A stretch of 64,000 nucleotides of DNA, from positions 3,288,920 through 3,352,919 of the forward strand of contig OX030961.1 in the NCBI GenBank assembly GCA_943735955.1, read 5' to 3'. Positions within the stretch are counted from its first letter, which is position 1. Every line of letters starts with the position of its first letter. A model generated the notes under the pieces. It did not search any database and was not told the DNA's origin. It saw only the letters and a list, made by a program, of their open reading frames with translations. A program made the position numbers and the translations under genes. The stretch comes from Piscicola geometra. Its lineage: Eukaryota > Annelida > Clitellata > Hirudinida > Piscicolidae. This document shows, in pieces, positions 30,001 to 42,000 of the stretch.

Positions 30001-33000
30001 TTTTATGTTTGAATATCCAGATACACAAGGATTCAAAAGACTCATGTTTCAAGATCCGTTTTTGTAGCCAATAATGGATATGGAATTCAGGTACCACACA
30101 TCCTGTTCTTTTTAATTGATATATTTATTATAATTAAAATAATACTTTTGAAGTTTTTAATTTTTTAACGTTTAAAACCACCTACTTATTGAAAGTCTAA
30201 TAACTTTGTGTAAATTCCATCGCTCAATTTTTCTCCAGGTTGGCAACTACTGCTTGGAAGGACATTCGGTCATAGTGAATGACAGCTACTTCTCCATGAA
30301 CTCCTTGCCAGCAGTACAGCTCTTTTCTTGCTTCCGAAATGTACCATTTGCTAACGTCAGTAATTTCACAGTGGCGTACAATAGATTTGACCATAATCGA
30401 GAACACGCCATTAAGATCTCTCCTCTCATCAATGCTGTAGGCCGCATCAGCAACAACACCTTCAGCAACCATCCCAAATACGTTCTCCTGCTAGATAATA
30501 CTAATAACTTTTTACATAATCAGTTCTTCCTGCCATTGAAAACTAGTTATGAAGTGTGGGGTAATTTGTTTTCGGACAATAGAGGTCACTACGTAGCGAA
30601 TCTGAGACTCACTCAAGGAGCTCCCTTTCAATCCCTCTCAGTCATGTTCAACTACTTTGTTAATAATGATCTCAACCGTGTCAACCAGTCCAAAGACTCG
30701 AATTTCTTGGATATTGATAATAATAATAACTTCAACTTAAATAATTACGATTTTTTCAACGATATATTCAATATAAATAATATAAATATAAATAATATGA
30801 TCAAGAACATAGGAAATTTAAGCGGAGAAATACCCGATTGGATGAGGGTCAGTTCTAACGAGGCTTCAACCATCAATGAATCGCTCATCCAGCCGCCCAG
30901 ATCAGTATTAAACGAGCGCTCGCAAGTGATCGCAGTCATTATTTTCTCATCAAGCAACGTCAACCTAAGCAGAAACCATCTTGAAAACCCGAACTCCAAC
31001 TACGAAATCGCCACTCAGCTCGATGAAATGAACGTTGTGTTGGACGCTTCCAAGCAGTGGTGGTCTTTGACTGACTACAACTACATCATAAACAAGATTT
31101 TCGACCAGTACAACCGCTTCAACCTCGCTAGAATCAACTACCATCCAGCTTTACAACAATCTTGGTTGTACACACCAGTCCTAACAGATCGGTCTATAAC
31201 TATTGAAGTGAATTTCTTAAGAGGCAATAAGATCGGAGGCAGACTGGCAGTTGAAAGGGTTCTGGATCAATTCAAAACTTACTACGTCGACAGAGATCTG
31301 AGCATTCTGGTGGGTGGTAGTCTAGTGATTGGCCAGGGAACCAAACTGCAATTCGAAAATTCTTTGAGTTTGTCGGTGGAAGGTTACGCCAAGTGGACAG
31401 GCACTCGACAAAACCCTGTTGTTTTCGAGTCGATCGATAACGAAAGCACTTGGATCAATAGTTCGTACATTCGCTTGGAAGGGGGAGTATTAGAAGGGAA
31501 ACTCCTTGTGAGACCCTCTGTAGATAAAGAGTGGGGATCGATATGCAGAGAGGTTGGGTTTGTTTATTTCTCAATCTTCGAAAACTATTGTTCTGTTTTA
31601 TGCATAATGAATAACATTATAAAAACTGGGTAATTAACGAGAAAGGGAAAATATAAATTAGCCTATCTGGTTAATAAAATTGTAACAACATTCTAAAATA
31701 TTTTTTTATTATCTGACAGGGCTGGAGCCTGATGAACTCAATAGTGGCTTGCAAACAAATGGGATTAGTTGCAGACCTTGTGAATTGGAGACATGTGATG
31801 GAATACACCTCCGTTGACCCTGAAAAGCCGATCTACCGTAGTTACGTGCAATGCAATGAGTTTGATGACGACATACTGGCCTGTAAAGCCGACCTCGAAG
31901 AAGACCACTCGTGTGATCATTATCAAGATGTCTACCTCAAATGCAAATATCCGTCGTGGGGAGGTAGAAATTTATTCATTTTAAACAATTATTTAGTACT
32001 TTTAAATGGTTTTTAAAATACATATTTATTTAATTAAGTTTAATTAAAAAGTATACTCTCCACCAGGTATAAGATTTCTAGGAACAACTTTTCCGAGCAT
32101 GATAGAGAACGTTCAAATAAGAGGAGCAGGCTTGGATGATCCCTTAGCTCAACTCACCACTCCCGCCCTGCAAATCGACTACAATATTCACAATCTCAAT
32201 GAACTTTTAATCGAAGACAATCGTGGAGATGGGCTGTTTATATACCATAATGATGTCACAGATAATTTCAAGTTACGGAATAGTATAGTCAGAAGGAATG
32301 GAGGCAGTGGTGTTACTGTGAGGTCGTCTTACTTTGAAGTTTTGAATTGTTCGCTTGAGCAAAACCAAGTCGCAGGGTATGTATTCATAATTTCAATACA
32401 ATTTATTTTTAAAAATTCTATTCAAATTATATACCTATTGTTCATAATTCATTTAGATTGATCTATGACCCACACATGACAACGGATGAGGCATTGTTGT
32501 TTAGGGCTGGAATAACCAGATCTGACCAGCTCTTCGTATTCAACATCAACCAGTCTATTCTGCTAAACAGGTTATTTTTAGTTTAAATTATTTATTAAAT
32601 CGTGAGTCAAAAATATATTTGTTCTATAAATGTATTCTTAATGTAATCATCTCAAAAGGCCTGAAGACTTAAGATGGATTTTGACGAACAGACAATCTTA
32701 TGACGGCTCAGTTCTTCTGGAATTAGAAATAAACGTGAAAATATTTTTGATAGTTTTAAAATAATTAATATTTTAAAAAACTTTTCAAACATTTCTATTC
32801 AAACCTAAGAATAAAATATTACACCGCAGTCAATGAATTTCCACAAAGTCTATTTGGACCTGATCGACTACAACCCTCTGGAGGAGGAAGAAGTAGTCAG
32901 GGTTTATAACGGACCAAGGAGATCCATCAGACCCAACACTCAATTCTATTCCATACCCAAAGATGTTATTGACTTTCCACTGGTAAGTCAGTTCCAGGCC

Positions 33001-36000
33001 ATGACCATTCGATGGATTATCACTAACACCTCTTCCGGGCGACTAACTTTTGTAGCTAGAAACCGTTAGAAAATTTTCTTTATTTTCTTTAATTAATAAA
33101 ATTGAAAAAGAAAAAACATAAAGATATATTCATTAATTTTTATCATTAAACTTTCAAATATAATTTTTAAAAATTGTCAACGACAGGGGAGTTCCGAAGA
33201 GAGGACCCTTGGCCCTTTCCGATTTTGATGCTCAAAGACAGCGTGTTGAGAGGCAACAAAAGAGGATTGATAACGAAACAATACAACCAGCCTTTCAACG
33301 AGTACGACGACCTGTTCACTCGTTACAAGTGGACCAAAATGTATTTCCACAACGTCACCATTGAGGACAGCGTCTATGAAGCCGTCTATGCTCCCAGCAT
33401 CAGCAGATACAATCTTCTTTACGTCCCTGACTACACGGTTCTTGAACAAACAAATGAAGTTGCGGAAATAGAATACCAGTTTATGGATTGTTCTTTCAGA
33501 GGTAATGGCCTTGGCGTGGTGAGTGAGCATCTGAACGTTGAATACTCCAGCAACGTTTGGATATGGGAAATACAGAATACTTTGTTTGAAAACAACAAAG
33601 GAGGTGGATTCATGATATATCTTCCCAAAGTTAATCTCATCAACGTAGACCTCTACAACCACAGTTTCATCGTCAATGGCAGCACTTTCAGAAACAACGA
33701 CAATTTTGAGTTCAGACTCGAAGGCTTTTACTGCAACTCTACAATCACTAGCAATATTTTTCATAGTAACAAATGCAAACCAGGCTGTTTTGCATACTCT
33801 GGCACAGAGAAAGATTTCGAAATAGCCAATAATCGTTTCCTAAGCAACGAAGTGAGCCGTTTCGTGGTTGAAATGAGCATGAGTAGTCATACAGCATTCA
33901 CTGAATGGGTCGACTCTGTAGTGAATTACAATATAATACAGCAAAATATGAGACTTAACAAAAACGTCAAAGGATCTTTATCGTCTCCACTCACTTATGC
34001 ACTTGGCATGTTCGGCGTTCAAAACGTCACAATCAATAGGAATCTCTTTGGTAATGAGGACTTGGATGCAGAGTTGATGGCAGGACAGTCGTCTTCAGCG
34101 CTCGAAAACTATCTAGACGCAACCCACAACTACTGGGGAACTAACTACGAGGCGGTTATCAAAGAACGAATATTCGATTTTGACGATTGGAATAGTTTTG
34201 CAATAGCGGAATTTTATCCGTTTTTGTTGGGAAACAGCTTTGAGTCTCCAGCCTACATGGGGCCTAAAGCAAGACCAATCATTGATCTATCTCAACCCCT
34301 GGGAGGGAGAATAACAGAGAATTTGTATCTTCAGAAACGCAAAGAACCGTACATAGTAAAGTCCGACTTGACGATCATGCCGGGTGCTAAATTGGTGGTT
34401 GAAGCTGGCGTCAAATTGCTCTTTTACCCAAGTGTTGGAATTCTATCTCTTGGCTCATTATCCTTGGTGGGTACTTACTATAACAGAATCTTTTTGGGTC
34501 CAGTAACTCTCGACTCAAACTCTTCTTCATCTAACTGGTTTGCTAAACTGAAGACGGAGGCTATAAAGATCTTACACGATGACGTTGACAACGAAAAAGG
34601 CTATCAAATTAAACTCAGCAGTGGAAAGAAAGGTGTTTATACTGAAGGCTTCGTCGAGATTTACAACACGACTGAGAGAAAGTGGTCTTTGGTGTGTGAT
34701 GATGGCTTCAACGACAGAACAGCCGAGGTCTTGTGTCGCACCATGGGTTTTGAATCCTCCAACGCCATCGTCGCTCGCAGTTCATATTACGACATTTTTG
34801 TGCTGGGCTATCCGAAAATGCACGAGCAGCTGATAGAGTGGTACTGGAGAGAATCGTTTTTTTGCGATGGGAGAGAAGAAAGATTGGAAGAATGCAGACG
34901 ACGAATCAACTACGCCTTGCCTGAATGCATGGTGACTAGAAGGTATGTGTACGTGAGATGTGGCGCAAGAAATCTTCCCGAAAACATGGAGTATTGGGGC
35001 TCTGTGAGGGTCAACATTCCGACGTACGAGAGTGGAATGATGGCGAGTGACTTCATAACGCTGCAGTGGGTGGAGATATACGGAGCAGGTCACCTTCACA
35101 ACCAAAAGTCTGCCGCCTTGGAGGGAATCTTCCGAGCGCCTGATGTGCAGCACGTCAGCATCCAGAACTGCTTGTACAACGGCATTGAGTTTGTCGCGCC
35201 CATAGACCGCTTTGCCATAGAACACAGCGTCATTCAGAACAACAACGGTTTCGGCATTGGCGTTCTTTCGTTGCATGGACAGTCGACTGAAGATATAAAG
35301 TCGAACTTTGTTCCCTTGATCGACAATCGAATGCCTTATGATGCTTATGGCTTCATCCGCATGTGCACTGTTGAAAAGATGCTCACCGTGGTTGATCGCT
35401 CCATGCTCTACTACAAGTACGACCACAACGTTGTCGACTGTGTCAAGATTCTCAGAAGTAAAATTCCCAGAAAGAGGATAGCAATAAGATTCCTTCAGGT
35501 GAGTTTACTTATAAATTCATATTAATTACAGCTTTTTTGAAAGAAAATATTTTGATAATTTGTTTTATAAAGCTACTTAAATTGTCACATTTAATGTCAC
35601 TTTTGAACAATCAGGTGAACTTGTTTAATGAGACGCAGTACGAGAACGCTATAGAGATTTACAACAGTGAGTTTGTGGAGGAAAGATTGCTCATTGTGCG
35701 CATCAAGTCCAACAGTTCATTAGCTGACATACAAAGAATTTACATCTCAGGTGTGAAGTAAAATGAAAATGATTTGTTAAACTTTAGAAAAAAGTATATT
35801 TACTGGATTAAATGAATATTTTTCGAAAAGATATTAATCGTCTTTAGAAAAATCGAACAAAAACCATGGAAACTTTCCCTGCAGGAGAGATGTGGGACAC
35901 AATAACCATTAGGATTAAAGCTTCAGCGGGTTATAGGCAGTATGGCTTTGTAGCCGAGGTTGTAACGGTGCCTATATCCGGACTTTGGCGTCCAGATTTT

Positions 36001-39000
36001 GGTATTTAAAATAAAAAAATAAAAATTGTATATAGATTATGTGAAACTATTTTCAAGAACTTTGCATAGAAAAATAGTTTTACGATCAACCACCCATATA
36101 ACGAGTTCACCACAAACGCTTCAGGCCACAACAAGATCCAACTGATCAGCAACAACCAGATTTCGCAAAACGAAGGGGGTGGTTTCTTTTTCCAGAATGT
36201 AGGGGAAAACAACATGCGCTTGTCGTTTGAGTCGAACTATGTGAGCAAGTGTGGTCTCAAAATTCTGAATCTCACAATGCCTGGAGCTGTTGATATTTTC
36301 ATTCAAAACACCAAGCTGATGACGCTCTCAAACAACTTCATTGATTATAATGCTGGCGGCATATTTGTTAACACAACTACCAGAGATAACCAGGTTATTG
36401 AAAGCATGTAAATATTATTATTTTATTTAAAATCTGTTACTTTAAAAACAAAATACTTGTGAAAAATATTTAAAAGGTTTAAACTATTGTATTCACTTCG
36501 TAGGTAGCCCTGTACGCCAACATCACCAACAACGTCATCACCCACAACACTCACTGTCACGCCTTGCACATCCAAGGTGAAGAAACTGTGCTGGTGTGGT
36601 GTGGTATGAGGTAGCGTGCCTCGGTGTGAAATAGTGTGGTTGAAAGAATTTTTGGAAAAGTGTGTCATGATGGAAAGTTGAAGAGATAACCACTTTTTAG
36701 ATTTATTCAAAACTTTCGGCGTTTAACATTGTCACTACAACCACACAGGCCACCGCTTCCAAGGCTTCGACGTGCGTTACAACTACATCGCGTTCAATGA
36801 CGTCGACCACCGCAATGTGGTCGCAGCGTTTGGCATTCAAATGAACTTCACGAACAATGTTGTCTTCAACAACACAGGCCAGTGCATTGTGAATGCCTCT
36901 GTGGAAGAAATGGTAAGCGGCAAATGTTTAGAAAAATGGGGAAATAACATATCTTCTCATAAGAATCCTATGCATTTTAAAAACATTTTGTAACAAATAT
37001 TTTTCTGGAAAGTTTGATTTATGGAAAGCTGTTAATTTTTCAAGTAAAAACTTCAAAAAAGCAAAATTAAAGCGTTTAAACTTTTTATACTTTCGGAAAA
37101 TTGATTGCTCATATTGTGTTTGCGTTTCAAAGTGATGCTTTTCGTGCTTAACTACGGGTATTTTCTTTTTCCAGAAAATAATTTGTAAAGTTTAAAAAAA
37201 TAAGATCGAAAGAAATTGTTTAAATTTTTTTCAAATAGATTCTCAGTTTTTTCAAAAACATAATTTTTCAACGGAATTATTTTGACTTTTTTAAAACAGT
37301 CTCTAAAATGTCGCTTTTTTATATTTAAAATTTTCGTCTTTTATTGTACAATTTTTATATTTATTTTTTATATTTATGAGTATCAAAAAATCAAAAAATT
37401 TAATATACATTTTTCTATTTCCTTTGCAGGTTTCAATAACTCAGAACTACAAAAGAAATGCAATTTATGACAACTGGGCTAGCTCTTTCAACCGAAGCAC
37501 TTTTTTTCTGAAGTCGGCCCAGTTCAATATTTCACAAAACTTTCTTCTCAACCCATACAATCTCTTTGAAATTACCATGTTCAACCGAACAAAGTTGGTT
37601 TATACTTGTAAATCTAATAATTTAATGAGCTTGATTTATTAAATTAAATTATTGCTTTTAGGTTGATAAAAGTTCACGTACTAACTCTTATGCAATATTC
37701 ATGATAAAACCCACAACTTATTCATGATTAATCCCGCAAGGTTTCTGAATGACGAGTTTCAAATCTATCCTAAGGTTTCCGCCAAAAACAACTGGTGGGG
37801 AGCTGGTCTGAAAACATACCCAGCAGGTGAAGAAGAGTGAATGAGTTATTGGAATTAATAACAATGTAATACATATTGTTTAAAAATGAAAATTTAAATT
37901 AATGGATGTATTAATATTGAATAATTTTTAGTAAAAATATGAAAAGAAAAATAAATGACGAATGGATGAACGGATGAATGAGTTGAGAGATTGATGAATA
38001 ATGGATGAATGAGTTCTTGATGGATGGATCGACCACGCAGGCAGAATATGGGATAGGACTGATGATGACAACCTCATCCAAGTTGAATACCTTCCATGTG
38101 ACACTGACAACTCAACATTCCTTGAAGGTTGTGCGCAGAAGAGTAGTGTTGAAACATCGCGTTTTGCTTGAATATCTTTTCAATAAGTTATCGTCTTCAT
38201 AAAAAAAAGAGATACGTAAAATTCAATTTAATATGAAAAATTCAAAAGAATAGATGGTAAATTTTTTGATTAAACTAATTTAAAATGCAGAAATTAAATT
38301 TAAAACTAATGTAATTATTTTCAAAATTAATCGTTTTCGAAAGCAGCCAGATTCCGCATCTTTATGGCAACCACTTCTTTGTGAAGCTTTGTTTTTCAGC
38401 TCTTGAAATCATTAATTAAAAAAATAGCTTTAAAAAATTTCGAAAAAAATAGAAAAAAATATTTTTTAAAAATCGTTTTGAAAAATGTTAATAATATTTT
38501 TCTAAACATATTTATTCAAAGTGAACAGTGAAAAAAAAACTAATAATGATAAATAAACAGAAAAAAATATTTTATTATGCATATACGGTTTTTGATTTTT
38601 TTCTTCAGGAAAATGCTACCCTGGTTGGAAGCTGAAAGGCGCCAAGTGCTATTGGTACTTCGGAGGCGTGGTGCCTTACAGGGTGGCTGACCAGATATGC
38701 AGGGTTGGTGGAGAAAGGAAAGTTAAAATGGCTATAACAGTGATGAATGTTGATAAATTTTATGTTTTAAGGGCTAGAAAAATAGATAGATAATGTATGG
38801 ATAAATGAATAAATGATGGATTGATCTATCAATAATGGAGAAAAGTTAAAGCTAAGGATGAAATATAATTTGTCTGTATAAAATATGATTGAAGCACGAA
38901 TGAAAAATGATTGAATAAATGGATGCACTGATGGATGGGTGTTAAAGAGATGCGCGAATGGCTACACAAATAGGGGAATACGCTAGGATTACGGATGTAT

Positions 39001-42000
39001 GAGTTATATTATGATTTTGATGGATCGAAATTATGCTGGAATACCATGATGCAAACACCCATCTTTCCTTCTAATTTTTTTTCTTCAATTACATGGTATT
39101 TGAAAAGATATGAGAATTTTAAAAAGATAGCAAAACACTCATTTTTTTGCAAACACAGACTAAACAGTTTGATATATTAATAGTATGTCTTTGAGTAAGT
39201 ATTTTCACGTCCCATATTAATCATTGAAATACGTTAATTAACGTGACATGTTCTCACTAAGCCTTTGAAAGCTCTAAGAACGTTTGTCAAATCCTTCAGA
39301 CTAACAGAGCAAGACTGGCGTGGGCACGCACCCCGACCGGCAAAGAGACTGCACTTGGTGAAGTTATATCCATGTTCCAGGTGCTTTGACTGTGTAGACT
39401 TTATACTTAGTTTTATTTTAAAACAATATTTTTGGATTTTGTTTACAACTGACTATAATTGTTTTTGAAACGATCAGTCTTTAAAATGAATTATTTTTAA
39501 ATATTTTAACTTTTTTATGTATTTGGTTTGCAAGCTTAAACTTGTTAAATATTTTGAAGATTTCTGAAAATGGGTTTTATTATTTGCATACATCAGGTGT
39601 TTCACTGGAAAGAGTTTAAATTTTAACAAAGAGTCAGATGAATAATTTAGAGGGTTTCTTAGTTATAAAGTGCCAAACATTTGTTAATAAAAAAAGATTT
39701 ACAAAAGATCTATAAAAATGTAATAAATTTTTATTATTTCATTTATAAATATATAAAAGATTTTTTAGTCTCTTTTACAACTAAATACTAAACTTTTTTT
39801 GAAATTAATATTCATATTTTCTCAGACATTTTTCATTCGCCCACAAATTACTAAAAATGTAAATCTAACCACAGCTGGAACACTACATACACTACACGCC
39901 AGCTAACACGCCTACCGCCAACAACAAAAATGTCATTCTCACCACCACCACCACCACTGTTGCAGTTCAATTACAACGTGGACTGGAGGACTTGGGTCTA
40001 CTCGGACAAGGACGCAGACGCATACAACTGTCCCGCTCTGCAGAACTATGTCGTCACTCGCTCCGACTGCAACGCTCTTTTGCCTTTCATTTGCGAAAAA
40101 AGTATGCGATATTTGTTTTCAATGTGATTGTATAGAGTAATAGTTGGTTAGAAATATCAATAACAATTTTTTTACTTTTTTTTAAGAAAAACAATTATTA
40201 AAAAAAAAATTTGGTTTTAAAACACATAACAAGAAACTTCTTTAATAATCACTCAACACTCAACCACCCCAAAGCACCTTTCATCGAGCCCAAAATGGAC
40301 CCAGTACCGGTGATCCTCGCTGGCGTCGTGGCAGCCTGCATTCTTCTCTTTATCCTCCTGCCTCTGTGTCTTTTTGGCATACGCAAATCGTGGCAACGTA
40401 AGGAAGAAAAACAAGAGAGAAGAGAAATACTCAGACAGTCTTTTAGGTTTGCAGTTTTATGTGGTTTGAAAAAAAATTGTTTTTTTGAAAATTATTTTAG
40501 TAATCGGTTTTTATTGGTCGATAATTGGCGTTCTTCAGTGATTAAAGAATCTTCTGAATGTCTGAACATATCATTTTCAAGCATTTTATAGTAAAACTCA
40601 TATTTTAAAGTGATGTTTATCTAATATAAAAATTAAAGATTTTATGGTTTGAAATTATGAATATGAAAAAAGATGTTTATGAAATTAAATTTCGAAAATC
40701 AAATTTTGAGTGAAATTTCAAACGGTTCCAATATTTCAAAATGACCTGATTTTTCAAATTTGTGGCTCTCAGAAAAAAATATTCTTTTTTAAATTCAAAA
40801 TTAAGTTATGTTTAGAAAATTAATTAATTGAGAAAAAAAAACTATTTTATAAGTTTTTTGTACGCTTAAAAATTAAACTCATTATATTTTAAATCATTTT
40901 ATTTTTTAAATGTATAACATTTATGAATGAATAAAAGTAAAAAAATAAGTAAAATAATCTTATAAAATCTTTAATGTAGTTTAAAAACACTTTTTCTTGT
41001 CTCGCAGGTCGGCAAGAAGTGTGACTCCGGTGACCATTCAAGCCAGCAAATCCAGCATGTTAGTACCACTAAAGCCTCTAAGGCTGCTTTATTGCTTTGA
41101 CAATTTACTAATATTATGTGATTCTCAAGCATACGTATTGTTTCACTAATAATTACGGCATCTTTGGTGGTAGTTTTATTAAAAACTATAAATAATTATT
41201 TTTTTGATATTGAAAAAGCTTCTTTACGAACCAACTCAAACAAAGAAACTTTCAAAGCATTAGTTATTAGTCTATAATAACATTTTCTGTTTTTAAAAAC
41301 GTTCTCTTTAAACCCTTTTTTCAGAGACGAGCCAAGCCAGCTCTACACTATCACAGAAAACCAATACTTGAACATCGTCGGTGCCACACTGGGCGACTCA
41401 AGCTCAGACGCCAAGTCCAAACTTAGTTTATCTTCTCTCTCTTCTAGTCTCAAACTCAAAAGGGGTTCGTCTAACAAGAATGACAAAAAGTTCGCCAACA
41501 TGTCGATTGTCGATACGGATTCGAGCGGGAGTTTCATGAAGATGGACCCGAGCATTGAAAAGCCGAATACTGCTCATTTAGAAAACGAAATCGCTTCCAC
41601 ATCTCCATACAAGCGCAAACCTAACAATGACTTCCACAATACTGATAACTACATTCGAGAATACAACAAGACAGCTTCCACTGGCACTTTCAATCCAGCT
41701 TACCGCCACAACAGCGAAGAAAGTAACTCACACGCTCACTCCAGCAAGAGACCAGCTTTCAAGAACCAGCCTTCCAACATCTTTTCTAAATCTCCTCCCA
41801 CTTACAGTAACCCTTTCAACATTCAGAAAAACAACAACCAATACACGAATCCTACAACTAACCATTTTTCCAACGATCTTCACAGCAACAACACGCTAAG
41901 TCCAACCACTACATTCACTTCTCCTACTCGAGAAAGACCTCCCCTACTGGTGAATACACAACAACAGTATCATAATGAGCAGGAACAACAAACAAATGAG

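Noticed and set aside
31553..31633. Extension of bark exon 13 to the stop at 31633
   Set aside because: A GTTGGG donor at 31553 followed by an SRCR core after the next acceptor shows this is intronic.
39930..39965. Start of a bark lectin exon with Pro-rich residues before FNYNVDW
   Set aside because: The TTGCAG acceptor at 39965 joins the lectin pieces in phase; the upstream Pro-rich codons do not fit a lectin fold and look like pyrimidine tract.
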